Below are positions 1 to 13,306 of a DNA stretch of 64,000 nt, one piece after another. This stretch comes from Dirofilaria immitis (taxonomy: Eukaryota > Nematoda > Chromadorea > Rhabditida > Onchocercidae), in assembly GCA_024305405.1 (NCBI GenBank), contig JAKNDB010000088.1, forward strand, positions 1,134,001 through 1,198,000. Reading direction: 5' to 3'. The first letter of the stretch is position 1; each line of letters starts with the position of its first letter. The position numbers were made by a program, and so were the translations under genes. The notes under the pieces were generated by a model, which worked only from the letters and a program-made list of their open reading frames with translations, was not told the origin of the DNA and ran no database searches.

Positions 1-334
1 AATCATTCTCGGCTAACAATCTTGTCATAAATTTATCCGGTTATTTATTATTTCTCTGTTGCTTTTACTTTTCGTTTTTGGTTGCTAAAAAAAAAAAAAC
101 GATATTTTTCCAACTTTTATCGAATGATAGCAATGATTATTCTCGACACCAAACGTACGAATTAATACAAAGAGGTATTTTTATCGCTATCATTAAGAAG
201 AAAACAATGGTTTTTTTCTCGAATTTTAAAATTAATTAATAATTTTCTTCTACTAAAATTTGCAACATTTAAAGAAATGATAGCGAATTATTTTATTTTT
301 CTTTTTTTCTATTTTCTCTTTATTATTTATTGAT

Positions 335-351
335 ATTATTATTATTATCAC

Positions 352-405
<54 letters not shown>

Positions 406-430
406 TACTATTATTATTATTATTATTATT
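335..430. repeat. (ATT)n microsatellite
   Basis: Nearly uninterrupted ATT/TTA trinucleotide tract of about 95 bases with a few single-base interruptions (C in place of T). Confidence 0.95.
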
Positions 431-1752
431 GTTTGTTAAATGATATGATTATTAAATTTTCTTTCTCTTTCTTTTTCTCCTTTTTTTCGCATATAAATTT
501 TAATTTATGGCCTTTTTAACGCTCAATTATTTTGATAAAAGAAGGAGATACTATAATTCTTTTCTTTCCCTTTTTTTTTTTCATTATCAATATTATCATT
601 TTTGTTTATCCGAATTTATTGGCAATAATTCAATTGTATTTTAAAAATTTGAAATTTTAATAGGAAAATATGTGTAATTTTATAATTTTCTTTTCTGAAA
701 TTTTTGAAAACTTCAAAATTTAAAATCAAGTTTAATTTACTGATAAGCCAAATTTAGTAATTCAAGTTTATTTAAAAGTTTAATTTTTGAATTTATTTTA
801 AGTGTTTTTCTTTCGAATTAATGTGATTGAATTTAAAAGTTAAAAATATTTGAACATTTATCAAATTTGATTGATAATAGTGATAATGATTATGGTAATT
901 ATTTAAAAAATAAAAAAAAGGAAAAAATTGTTAATATTGTTTTATAACAATGAATGATTCGTTTATTTCATCAATTAATCCTTTTAATCTGAGCTATTTT
1001 AATTTTAAGCCGTTCGCTATAATACCAATTTGTTTTCTCGAAAAAAAGTACCACTTATCAGAGAATTAAAAGAAATTTAAAATTTTATCCATTTGTATAC
1101 AAATATCTAAAGAACAAAAATAAAAATAAAAAATTTGATCGATTAATTAATTAATTAGCTCAAATATACACCTCTATTTGCTTGATATTTGTTAATTAGC
1201 AATTGATTTCTCTCTTTTCCTCTATTTCATTTGCAATATATTTTCTTTTTATCATTGGAAATTTTTTGTTATCATTGAAACCGGTGATAGATATTGTTAA
1301 ATTCAAATCATTTGTAAAAACAAAAAATAGAAAAAGATTTGAATTATTCTAGCAAATATAAGATGATAACTTCAATTTACTAATGATATATATTAAAGAT
1401 TGATGATTAATTTGCTGTGTACTGTAAAAATTCATGATAAATGATAATAATTTATGATTGATATATTCTGATATTTGTTTGAAATGAAACTGATATTTAC
1501 CGTATTCGGTTTTTTTTTTCATTTTTTTGAAATCGTATCTGATTGTTACAATCGAACGATTGCATTGTTTTATTAATATTTTATATATTTTTGATTAATA
1601 ATAAAATTTTTAAATAACTTATTGTAATTGATATCGAAGTAATTGTTATAAACAAAGCAAACAATGAATGTTTATCTTTTCAAATTATCGTTTTAAATTT
1701 TAGACGAACTTACTTAAATTTCTAATTTTTTTTCCCATCTACAACGATAATA

Positions 1753-1863
1753 ATATGATCGGAAAATGTAGCTTAAAATATTATCCGAAACGATAGAAAT
1801 ATGATCGGAAAATACGGCTGAAATATGATCTAAAGAAGATAGCAATATGATCGGAAAATAATT
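1753..1863. repeat. 46-bp spaced repeat, three copies
   Basis: The motif ATATGATCGGAAAAT starts at 1753, 1799 and 1845, exactly 46 bases apart, with diverged sequence between. It is a short decayed tandem array. Confidence 0.75.
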
Positions 1864-2056
1864 TTTTAAAAGATATTTTCCATTCTGTTAATGTTGTAAA
1901 ATTACTATCAGAAAATTTATTTATATTTTTTGGAATTTAAAATAACCATTAATTTGAATAATTAATTCAAGAATTAAAATAATACAATAAATAGATTATT
2001 ATAGAATTCGATTTGAAATTTTCTAAATATTTTGGGTATTATCCATTTAATTTCAT

Positions 2057-2160
2057 ATTAATGATAATATAGGCATTCTTATTAATGATAATATAATCGT
2101 TGTTATTGATGATAATATAAGCGTTATCATTAATGATAATATAAACATTATTATTGAAAC
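2057..2160. repeat. 24-bp tandem repeat, four copies
   Basis: The core ATTAATGATAATATA begins at 2057, 2081, 2105 (one mismatch) and 2129, giving an exact 24-base period. Units differ mainly in the spacer after the core. Confidence 0.85.
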
Positions 2161-2845
2161 TCGAATAAAATTAAAAGACATAAAGACTAAAAATTATTTA
2201 CCAATTTTGGATCAAAATTTAAAAACTAAAATAACATAATATTGAAATTTTTTCCTCTCTAATATTTTATTGATAATACTATTTGATCCATGATTGATCC
2301 ATTAATTTGCTGATAATTTAGATAATATAGCATCAAATTTTGCTTTATATCATCGTGGCACTAATGATAATGTTATTAATACTTGAATGATCGATCAGTT
2401 GATCGTTTAACTGAATGATTGATTAATTGGGCAATTAATAGCTATTAAATGAATAAGTTTGAAGTGTATTACTATTAATTATGAAATGATTGGGTTTTAA
2501 TTTTAATCGATGATAATTTCTAAAGTTTAATATTATTTTGATCAATTTATGTAACAAATCTAATTATATAATTTGCATTAATTAATTTGTTTGATAAATT
2601 TATCATTAAACAATTATAAATTTAAATTTTATTTATTGAAATATCAATCGTGGATTTTTATGTAAATTTTCTTTTTCAGAAATATTAATGCAATTTTATA
2701 AATTTTAAAAACTATTCGACAAGGATTATTAAATTATTAAAATTTAATTATAGAAAATATATAAATTGATAAAATTTTTTTTTTGTTTTAATTTTTGCTT
2801 TTCTTTTTGGTCATTCTATATTTGCATTTTAATTATAAATATTTA

Positions 2846-3290
2846 TAGATATAAAATTCTCGATTGAGAATTTTATATTCGAGACTTAACTATACCTATT
2901 TTTATATCGCCATTTTATGATAATATTGAAATATGTATAAATTCATGATCTAGAATTGTAACATCTATAATTTTGTACTTATTTTTATATATCACTCGTA
3001 TGATAGCATTGTTGCAACATATGTAGATATTAATTCTCGATTGAGAATTTTAAATCCGAGACTTAATTATGCCTATTTTTATATCATCATTCTTTAACAA
3101 TATTATTGAGATATTATAGATTCCAGTAATCCGGTAGTTTAATAAATAGATAAAATTTTTGATCCGGATTTTTGTACTCCAGGATTTTGTTTTACCTATT
3201 CTTGTATCATCATTCTATAATAATATTATTGAAATATTTATAGATTCGTAATCCGATATTTTAATTCTTATGTCTATTTTATATGTAATA
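2846..3290. repeat. Degenerate 120-180 bp repeat with small palindrome
   Basis: Three diverged copies start near 2846, 3024 and 3147. The first two carry ATTCTCGATTGAGAAT, a near-palindrome, followed by an 'A(T/A)TCCGAGACTTAA'-like segment and a 'CCTATTTTTATATC' segment. The third copy keeps only the later part. Confidence 0.65.
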
Positions 3291-4304
3291 CAGTTTTTGA
3301 GAGAATTTTAAATGGTATTAAATTTAAAATTGAAATAGAAAAAAGCATATTAAAATTAAGAGAAATGAAGTAATAATAATAATAATTTCATTACGTTAAT
3401 TATAATATAATATCAAATTTTAATATCATATATCAAATAAATATAAAAATATTTCATCTGTATTCGAAATTAATATTTGAAATATATAATAAATAATATA
3501 TTATATTAATTATATTTTAAGTAAGTATTATATTTCAAAAAATAAAAAGTATTTGAATATTGTTTTTTCATCTTTGTCTCGCGTTAGAGATAGCAATATG
3601 AAATGATTATTAAAATTTTTTAATCTTTTATCTTTTATCATTCAGAGGATAATTTAAATTATTTAGCAATTTAAATTTTTAAAAATTTTTATTTTAATAA
3701 AATTCTTCAGTCATATAATTTGTATTTTCATCTATCATAATAAATGATAAATAATCATGGCATTGACTATACTAGTTGCTTTGAAATTATTATTTGATCA
3801 TTATTTATTTGATAAGATAAGAAAAAATTCTTACGATCATTATTTGTATTGAATTACAAAACCGAATCATTTTATTATCAATCATACATTGATAAGCATA
3901 ATTTAATAGAAAAAAAGAGGAGAAAATGTTTAAAAAGGAAAAAATTTTTCATTTTTTTTTCAACATTTTTTCAAAATCGATCATCCTCATATTCAATTTA
4001 TGATTTATGATGGTATCAGTTCACGTTCTTCATCCTGTAATACGAGAAATTTTTTTAAGAGAAAATATTAAGTTTAAATAAAGAAAATGTAATTAATTTT
4101 TTCTCGAGAATATACTAAAATGGCAATAAGAAATGAAAAAAAAGTATTTTAAAAATTTAAAAATAAAACTTTTTTTTGATATTAAAATCAATAATTGTTT
4201 AGTTAGGAAAGCATATTAAATGAATAGATATATATGATAATGCTTTATCATGAATAAGATATGAAAATGATTGATTTATCCCGAATAGATTTAATAGGTT
4301 TATT

Positions 4305-4725
4305 TTCCTTTGCCTCACTGTTAAATAATTCCTCATAATCTATCCGTTAAATTTACGCTTATTTATCAAAACAAATTTATGATATACTTTCCGCATAATC
4401 TATCCGTAAAAGTTATTTCATCTTACCGGAACAAGTTTATCACACTGTCACCTTCGCAAACAATTCCGTATAATCTATATATCCGTTAAGCATAGCTATG
4501 CTTATTTACTCAGAATAGGCTTATGATGTACTTTTCTCAAATTATTCCGCTTAATCTATCCGTAAAGATTATTTCGCTTGCCGGAATAAGTTTGTCACAC
4601 TTTCATCTTCGCAAACAATTCTGCATAATCTGTATATCACTCAAGCTAAGCTATGCTTATTTACCCAAAACAGGTTTATCTGTACCTTTTCTCAAATAAT
4701 TCCGCATAATATAACTGTTAAGGAG
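4305..4725. repeat. ~155-bp tandem repeat, about 2.7 copies
   Basis: The landmark CGCAAACAATTC occurs at about 4455 and 4610 (155-base period). It is followed each time by a TATAATCT-like stretch, GCTATGCTTATTTAC and TTTTCTCAAAT. A partial earlier copy begins near 4305. Base composition is visibly less AT-extreme than the flanks. Confidence 0.8.
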
Positions 4726-4960
4726 TAGGATTTATGAGACTTGCTCATTTCCGTAAAATTTTTTCAATGACGATTATTAATCACTTGAGATGGCTAATTT
4801 TCACGATAAATTTATCATTAGATAACGTTTTCGTCATCTAATGATATATAGTTTTCGTTATCTAATGATATATAACGATTAATAATTATAATATGTTTTG
4901 ATAATTATTATAATTAGATATTTAAAAATTATATATTGAAATTTTTAAAAAACTTTAAAA

Positions 4961-5646
4961 TCAAACCTGAAAGATTGTTTCTAAATTTATAACACCAAGA
5001 TCAAATATTTTCTTTGCTGTTTTACCTTCGCTAATATAACTTGATGGAATCTTGAATTTTACTTTTCGTTGTCCTGGCTAAAACATAAAAATAAAAAACA
5101 AATATTAGAATTTATTTTTATATATCATTTAATATTTATATATTTTCCTATATGCTATAAAATAATATTATTTTTCTTTTTTTTTTTTTTCATTAAATAA
5201 CAAAAAGTAACAATATGTATTTCTAAAAAAAAAAAAAATGATAACCTTCAGTTTATCATCACAATCATGATATACTTTGAAGACTGGATCAATTACTGTT
5301 AATTCGGAAGTATCACCTTTCAGCATAAACATACCTTGCTCATCGGTATATCCCTGATCAAGAAGATCATCCGGATCAGGTCCTAAAAGGAAAATTTTTT
5401 CAAAACTTATACATCATTAATCTTCATATATAGAAATTATGTAATTTTATATATAAACACTTGGAATTTAAAATTTATTATTTATAAATAAAATTACCAG
5501 AATCTTCTTCCCAAAGTTTCACTCGAACATTTCGTGCAGGAGCACTACCACATAGTAATTTACCTTTGATCGCAACAGCTTGTTGCCTAACTGCCGCAGA
5601 AAATGTCGTAACAGTAGCAAGTATTATAAACGGTAAAAAAATGCAT
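4961..5646 (-). CDS. Transthyretin-like family protein (gene A)
   Basis: Three exons on the minus strand: 5646-5498, 5382-5246 and 5077-4961, with GT donors and TTTTAG acceptors. The product has a hydrophobic leader (PFIILATVTTFSA), then VAIKGKLLCG, a WEED loop, DLLDQGYTDEQG, ELTVIDPVFKVYHDCDD and a closing KIPSSYISEG..FDLGVINLET block. That order is the nematode transthyretin-like family (Pfam Transthyretin-like), secreted proteins of about 130-140 residues; one C. elegans member bridges apoptotic cells, but most roles are unknown. The ATG at 5646 is one base out of frame with the leader because of the T-run at 5635-5641. Either that run has one T too many, or the true start lies in an upstream exon spliced at the TTTTTTAG just before. 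Gene B, 2.3 kb away, has the same exon structure. Confidence 0.9.
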
Positions 5647-6920
5647 CCTAAAAAATTTCTAATTAAATAAAAATTTGGCTAATAATTATATCCTGAAATA
5701 AATTCGGCATAATATCAGATTATTTACAAATATTTCTATAAATAATATCATTACCTGATGTTTTTTTTATCAAATTATCAATTCGAAGATTTGGAAAAAT
5801 AAAAGTTTATGCTAATATATTTACAAGCACTAATTTGTAATTAATTAAATATCTTAGAAGTATTCAATTATTAAAATTTTTAATAAATATTTCTCAAGAG
5901 AATCAAATTACTGACAAATGCTTCTATAAATAATATTATCACCTGATTTTATTATCATATTTTTATTACATTTTTAAATAGCATATCCTAGAAGCTAACA
6001 TTTACATTATCAATTGATAATTAATTAAATTTTTCAACATATCAAATAATTAAAATTTTAACAATTGTTCCAGCATAATTTATATTGTTTACAATTATTT
6101 TAATAAACATATATATTGTTATCTGATGATAATTACTTCGTAAGCTTTTATCAAATTATTAAAAAATATTATTTTTTTTTTGTTCCCATCTTTTCCTCTA
6201 AGAATTTGTATAAATTCGATAATGTAAAAATGAATGATATGATAATCATGATATGATCATAATAGTATTATGATAAATTGATTTAGTCATATTTTATTCA
6301 TTTTAAAATTAAAATAATTAAATATGTTAAATTGATTTAATAAATATACAAATCCTAAAAATTTTTTTAGTTAAATTTTAATAATTTTGATATTTAATGT
6401 AAAATAATTTTAATTTATTCATATCAAAAAATTCAAAATTTGTAAATCTTTGAAAGTTCTGATAAATAATAATAATAACTATAATTAATATTTAATAATA
6501 ATGATAATACCAAATAACAATCGTAATACTAATAATAATAGTAATAATAGTAATGATAATAAATAAATGAATAAATAATAGTAATAATCTCTCAAATTGT
6601 CAATAATAATAAATAATCATTAATAATAACAGCGACAATAATAATGAATGATAATAAATAAATAAATAATGACAATGGTCTCTCAAATAACTCATAATAG
6701 TAACAATAATAATAATAGATGAATAGATAATAAGAAGTAAATAAACAATAGTAATGATAACAGAATAAACAATAGTAATAGTAACAGTCTTTTAAATTAT
6801 TCAAAATAATAACTGATAATTAATAATAGCAACAATAATGATAATAATAAATAAATAGATAATAAATAGTAAATAATGAATAATAGTAATAATAATAACA
6901 ATACAGTCATAATAATTACA

Positions 6921-6975
<55 letters not shown>

Positions 6976-7935
6976 GCAGTAAAGTATTTTAATATAATTT
7001 TAACCTGACACACAAGCCTAAAGTTAAGCAAGAAAATATCAAATTGCTATTAACATACTAAAAGATTTGATTTTGTTTACATAACCTTTTGCAATATCAT
7101 CTATGTCAATGATAATTGGTTTGTTTACATACCTCATCGATATCTGTTATTTGATGGTAAGGATGAAGAAGACTCTGCTAGTAATCGTTTTCTGAAAATA
7201 ATTTTTGATTTCGATATTTATAAATTTTGATTAGTCTAATACTAAACCTATTTGAAGCATAAAAATAATGTTTATTATAAAATTTATAAATATAATTATA
7301 ATAATGGAAATCAGAAAAATTCTTATTAACTTAATTGATTACTAAAATACTAAATTTTTAATCGTAATAATCAATAAAAAAAATTAACCAATATAAAATA
7401 ATTAAAAAATTTAATTTTAATAGTGGAAATTTTAACAATTCCTGAAACATTCTTTGAAATTACTTTTCAAATTATAATATTTAATTATATTAAAATTTAA
7501 AAAAAATAAAATATTAATTAGCATAAGATGTTCGACAGTAAAATTAAAATGCCAATGAAAAGCTAAAAAATAATTTAAGTAAAATTTTAAATTTTTAAAA
7601 TTTAAAATTAAAAAGAAAAAATTATTTATGAAGAAAATAAATAAATAAAATAATACGGTATATAAAACCATTAAACATTATAGAGCAAAAATAAACATGA
7701 AAACAATAAAAATTTATTACTTTTAAAAGAAGAAAAATATATAAATAAGAAAAAAAAATTTTTTTCAATTAATTATAAATTAATCATTTCAATTTTTTAA
7801 TTGGAAATTAATTTGTCAATTAATTAAAATGATTCTAATTAATTGCAAATTAATTTTTACAATTAAAATTATTTCAATTCATTACAAATTATGTGTTTGA
7901 TCATTTTTTCATGTATTCTTTTATGAAAGGTCACA
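5647..7935. other. Spacer between the two transthyretin-like genes
   Basis: No coding exon is recognised. The segment contains a long AAT/ATT-rich low-complexity tract (about 6460-6980) and poly-A/T-rich sequence. Apparent tyrosine- and isoleucine-rich reading frames on the minus strand are translations of that microsatellite. Confidence 0.7.
6460..6980. repeat. AAT/ATT-rich low-complexity tract
   Basis: Imperfect AAT, GTAAT and AATAG units throughout, becoming a pure AAT run at about 6919-6970. It lies between the tandem transthyretin-like genes. Confidence 0.9.
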
Positions 7936-8801
7936 CTAGAAAAGGTCACGTTCTTCTTTTGGAAATATTGTTTCCAAATTTAGTATACCAATATCGAAAG
8001 CTTTTTTGCTTTAGAACCAGCATAAATGTACTGTATTGGAATACGTAGTTTAACCTTTCTTTTGCCAGGCTAAAATTACAATATATTTTTAACAATTTAA
8101 TGAATAATCATTTGCAAATAATTATTGCAAAATAAAGCTAAAATATTCGATTAAAAAAAAATCAATCAATATTGCTATCCTTAAATATTAGTCGACAAAA
8201 TTTTGTATAAAAGTATAAACTTATTTAAATACATTAAATATATATTATTAAATTACTTACTTTAGGACCATCATCACAATCATGATAAATTTTAAGTACT
8301 GGATCAATAGTTGTCAATTCTCGAGTACTACCTTCAAGATCAAATTTACCATTGCCATCTGTTTCACCTTCATCTAATACATCATCCGGATCTGGTCCTA
8401 AATTTGTTAATTATTTAATGAATTGAATTTAACTTATATTTTTGATAGAATAATTTCAAAAAAAAGAAGCGTTTATTGGATAATCGTGATAAAAATAATA
8501 TTCATTATTTGATTATTTGATAAAATATATCAACGATTAATCATAAATCAGAAATTAAATATTAATCATAATCAGAAGTGATATCATTTGTTTGATATAG
8601 TTAAATATATTTAGTATATGAATTTGAAATAGATTTTTAAACAAAACAATCTCTACCATCATCTTCATCCCATAGTTTAACTCTGACATTTGCTGCCGGC
8701 TTATCACCACACTTTAATTGACCTTTAACCCGTACTGCTTGAAGTCGCATACCAATTGTTGCACTAAGTATTGTTAAAAATACGAACAATACAATTTTCA
8801 T
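7936..8801 (-). CDS. Transthyretin-like family protein (gene B)
   Basis: Three minus-strand exons: 8801-8657 (starts MKIVLFVFLTILSA, a signal peptide), 8397-8261 and 8069-7936. Donors are GTAGAG and GTAAGT; acceptors read TTTAG. The protein runs VRVKGQLKCG, VKLWDEDD, a PDPDDVLDEGETDGNG loop, ELTTIDPVLKIYHDCDD, then KRKVKLRIPIQYI and FDIGILNLETIF. It is a secreted nematode transthyretin-like protein. The middle exon is 137 bases, identical in length to gene A, which supports tandem duplication. In the last exon the frame breaks at an A-run (minus strand, T-run 8006-8011): as read the protein stops at 7980, while one more A restores the family's normal end (EERDLF, stop 7936). The closing ERD is followed by LF rather than the Cys seen in many family members. 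Confidence 0.9.
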
Positions 8802-11800
8802 CTATAAATTGTTGTTTTTTTTTCTTCGCTTTTTGAATGATAATAATCGATCGAGAAAAAGACGTGAAAATATTTACGTATTAAAAATATAACAATGTAA
8901 TTGTAAAAATTATTAAAAATAATATACCACGTATTATTCGTCATCTACTACCACGTATGTATCGATAAAAAAATCACAATAATCAATCGATTTAATTATT
9001 TAAACAAATTTCTTTAACTCTTAATCAGCTAAATTGTTTTATCAGTGAAAAATTATCTAAATGGACAATTTCTACATTGTCCAATATATTTCATATAAAA
9101 TTATTGTCTAATTAATCATAAGATAAATAGAAGGATACAAAACATAAACAATTTATCACTGATAGCACAAAAATTCAGTATTAAAACAATAATGGACAAA
9201 GAAAAATTCTGATTATCAATAATTATCATTACTAAACCATTGTGAAATATATCTATCTCACAAATTCATTGAATTTCTTTAACAATATATTTAATTATGA
9301 TTAGTTAAAATTGATAACAATGATAACAATCTGTAATTAATGTTAGCTAAAATTAAAATAATACAGTTTAGTGATTGGTATTATATTATACAATTAATAT
9401 TATTAATTATCAATGTTTTAAATTTAATTTATCATAAAGCATAAAATCGAGAATGAAAGTATAACTTACACGAAATATATTCAATCATAATTTAATAGTG
9501 ATAATTATCAATCATAATTTTTATTTGTTAATTAACGATTTTAGATTATTCATTACAACGACTGTTCCCGAATTTTATTCATTAATACATAATCTGTGAT
9601 TGATTAGATCAAAAACATTGCTGATAATCCATAACTAATATTAATTGAAATTGAAATAGGTACAATTTAATAGCTACTATTCTATACTAATCAAATATTA
9701 TTACTTTAAGTATTTTTTTTCGAATTAATTCATTCCTATTTTTATATCTGATTTAATCACCACCATAAAAATAAATGAGATCTCTCATTAGACGTTGAAA
9801 TGAATTATTTAAAATAAAATATATTAATTGATAAGAATAATGTTTGATCTCATCATTCTTTAACGCATATATTTCAAAATAATCAATCAGAGAAATGCAT
9901 AAACAATAAGCCGAAATTGTAAATAATAAGCCTATTCGTCTCGTCTATCATACTTGAATATCACATCTCTAACAACAACAGCATTTATTCAAAATTATAA
10001 TCGATTAGCCATAAAGAAATTGAAAATGGATGAAAATGAAAGGAAAAAAAAAAAAATCAGCCTAGTCATAGCAAAACGAAAAAAAAAAGCCAATGATTTG
10101 TTTATTTGTTAAAGAAATGCTTAAAAATTAGATTTATCTTTTTTTCTTTTCATTTTTAGAAAAACCAAAAAAAAAAATTGAAAATCAAAGCACATATAAT
10201 TTATTTGGTCGTTTTTCTTTTTCGATAAATATTTTTTGTTTTTTTTTCGCCTTTTCTTTTGCTAACAAATACATAAAACATTTGCTATCAATAAATCTTA
10301 TCTGAGATAAAATGTAAAGAAAAATTTTGAAAAAGGGAAAAAATTTTCGTATCGATCTTAAATCAATCATTCATTGTTTTTCCCTCAAAAGTAACATTAG
10401 TAAATAATAGAGAAAAATAAAAATAAAATTTAAAAATGTTAAATTTATTATTCTTATTTATAATTTAAAGAAAATTTTAAATAAATAAATTATATTCAAA
10501 TGTGGATATTTTGTTGATCATGATTACAAGTATAAGTAGTAACAATGAAAAATTATATGCATTAAGACATAAAAATATTGATTATTTTATTAAAATATAT
10601 TGAATAAAATAAAAATATCGATTGAAATGATATTATGATATTGATATGATTAATATAGAGAAATTCTACAAAATTTATAATAATATAAAATTATTAAATC
10701 TAGAAATCGATGGATTTTTCGGTCTCGAAAAAGAGAATGTTAATTGAAAGCATAAATGGTTGAATTTTTCGAGGAAGAGAATGTTGATCGATAACATAAA
10801 TAATTGACTTTCTCGAGAAAGAGGCAATTCAAGTAATTTCAACGCTAATATTTCAAGAATAGAAATAAAGAAAGTTTGGATAAAGTACTAAGTATAACTT
10901 ATGAATTGAAAAATGTTTGACATATCATTCCTAAATAATCATAAAATTATATCATATGACAGTTTTCATCTCATAATATTTAGTTGTCAAATTTACCAAA
11001 TTAATAAATTATTATTTTATTTTATTTTTTATTTCTCGCAAGATGATCGATTCAATTTGTGAGATGAAATATAAATATACTGTAATCTACATGAATTACA
11101 GTACTGCTATGTGTGTCGATAAAATTTTAGGCTAATAGATATGTGGGAATATGATAAAAAATCAGTAAATGATTGTTTTGATACAAATTAAAAATAAAAA
11201 TTGATAATAATATAGTTGCTTTAAATTGAAATATATATATATATATATATAACTGAAACTATTGAGTTTTGTTTAATTGAGCTTTTATTTGTTAATCGTA
11301 ATTTTTAAGCTTTTCTCATGCAAATTTTAAAAGTAAGTCATATTTCATATTTAATTATATGATATGTTATCAATGTTATCACTATAATTACTAAATAATA
11401 TTATTGATGTTATGAAGATTTAGAAGTGAAAAAGTAGAGAAGTAGAAGGCAAGAAAAAATGAAAAAGAAATGAGAAATATTTCGATGAACGATGTACTTT
11501 TCATACTTCATCGATTTATTTTTCAAAAATCAAATGATATCAATAAACTATTTTGTCGATATAAATTTTTTAATTTTGATTTGATTTATCGGATTTTTCA
11601 TCAATTCAAAATCATTATCAGTCATCATTAATGATAAATCTAAATTGATAACAAATATAAAATTGTTGAAAATTTAGATTACAACTTTTTTATTATTGCA
11701 AAATTTAATTTTTCTTTTTCCGAAATTTTCATACTTATTTATTATAGAATTATTTATCATTCGAAAATAAATCATCAAATAAATAGAAAATTTTATTCGA

Positions 11801-12791
11801 TCAAAAATTATTCAAATATCTATGAATGATATGCAAATTTTTTTTACCTATTTTATAGAAATAAATTATATCTGAAATTAAATATATTAGCAATGTATTT
11901 AATTATATCATATATATAATTTATTAAAATATTTAATATTCACATAGCATTTATTTAATAAATAATTTATTTTAGAAAAAAGAAAAGTAAAAATTTTTTT
12001 CCTAAAGTTTTATTTATTTATTTATTTATTGTTATTTGAATATCTAAAATTTAATTTTATAAATTCTCAATGGAAATATAATAATTTCACTATTCCCATC
12101 GTCAATATGTATCAGTTAATATATTCAGCAAATTTATGATAACATTAAGCAATCAATTTATGATAACATCAAGTAATCTTTCATAAAAATATTGATGATT
12201 TCGAGATTTGCTCAAATTTTTGGAATGGCATTATAAAATTCATAATTTACGATAAATCGAATAATGACATGTTGTAATTTAACCAAGAATAATAATGAAT
12301 CATAATAAATTGTAATTTATCCGAAAATGATGATGAATTATGACGAATTGCAATATGTTCGGGAACAGCAATAAATCATAAATTATCTAAGAATAGTTAT
12401 AAATTACTATGAAACAAAAATTTATTTATGGATTATGATTTTTCTAACTTATCTGCGTAATTTTTATTCGAATATTTGCATTTAAAAATGTAACTCTATC
12501 TTATTGTTAAAATAATTTTGTTCTATTATAATAGGTAAATCAAAAAATTTATAATTTAATACAATTCCAAAATTAAATTCCAAATTTAAAATTTAATTCA
12601 ATTCTAAAAATGTAAAAATTTTTTCATTCAATTTAATTACAAAAATTTAATTCATTTCTAAAATCAATTCCAAATTTAAAATTTAATTCAATTCTAAAGT
12701 ACAAAAATTTTTTTACATTCAATTTAATTACAAAAATTTAATTGGAAATTGAAAATTTGAAAAAATAAAATTACAAAGTATAATTTTTAAT
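8802..12791. other. Intergenic, no gene seen
   Basis: AT-rich sequence without a convincing exon. It presumably holds the promoter of transthyretin-like gene B just downstream of 8801. It also contains a small TACTGTAAT...ATTACAGTA palindrome (11078-11103), an (AT) run near 11229-11250 and a duplicated block at 12550-12760. Confidence 0.65.
12550..12765. repeat. ~90-bp direct duplication
   Basis: The stretch TTTAAAATTTAATTCAATTC and the following CATTCAATTTAATTACAAAA both occur twice about 90 bases apart, with small differences between copies. AT-rich tandem duplication just beyond the 3' end of the small membrane-protein gene. Confidence 0.75.
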
Positions 12792-13306
12792 TTAATCAGC
12801 ATCGATAAATGGTTCATCACGTGAAAAATAATCTTTCCAATCCATTGAACTATTATATCCTAATTCTTCAGCCTTTTCCTTACAACGTGGTGGTTGCATC
12901 ATTTCATCTTGCATTTGAATTGCCCGTTGACGTTCCCATCGATATGTCATCTGATGATAAAAGATAAAAAAAAGTTTCACAAATAGTAAATTATTAATTT
13001 GAAATTAATTAAAAATAAAATTTGTAATTAAATTTTAAATTATTACTTAATTATATTGAAAAATTTTTTAATTCAATATTTGTATTATTCAAATGCATGC
13101 ATATTATGAATTGATAATGATAATAAAATATGATAAATTATAAATTCAAATTTAAATATGCCAACATAATCAAATATAATCGTTGATACCATCAATATAA
13201 AACCACAGATAAATATAAGAATGCTGATAGTTATAACAATAAGCTGCAATAATAGTGAGCTTGATAAACAAACATTTCTCGTCACTAACATAAAAAGCAA
13301 TAGCAA
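12792..13306 (-). CDS. Probable small single-pass membrane protein, unrecognised
   Basis: Two exons that join in frame: 13306-13190 (donor ATG|GTATCA) and 12950-12792 (acceptor ATCATCAG). The second exon is clearly protein-like, with a charged, non-repetitive composition: MTYRWERQRAIQM, PPRCKEKAEELGY, DWKDYFSRDEPFIDAD, then stop. The first exon would encode an N-terminal segment with about 22 hydrophobic residues (LLLQLIVITISILIFICGF). Together they give a 91-residue protein with one membrane anchor and an acidic C-terminal tail. The size and layout recall small mitochondrial inner-membrane subunits, but I recognise no family. The second exon is well supported; the first rests on splice phase and hydrophobicity only, and the start could be Met at 13306 or 13291. 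Confidence 0.5.

Larger units (their letters stand above)
1..4960. other. Intergenic, AT-rich, no gene seen
   Basis: I see no exon chain with splice signals or recognisable protein here on either strand. The stretch is made of A/T-rich sequence with long A or T runs, a trinucleotide microsatellite and several local tandem repeat families, listed separately. Short open frames are no longer than chance allows in such sequence. Confidence 0.7.

Noticed and set aside
2057..2160. Regularly spaced repeat resembling a CRISPR array
   Set aside because: Repeats are 15 bases with 9-base spacers that are themselves similar, in a eukaryotic AT-rich context with no cas genes. It is an ordinary tandem repeat.
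6592..7031. Tyrosine-rich open frames on the minus strand
   Set aside because: They are direct translations of the AAT microsatellite, with no start context, splice sites or homology.
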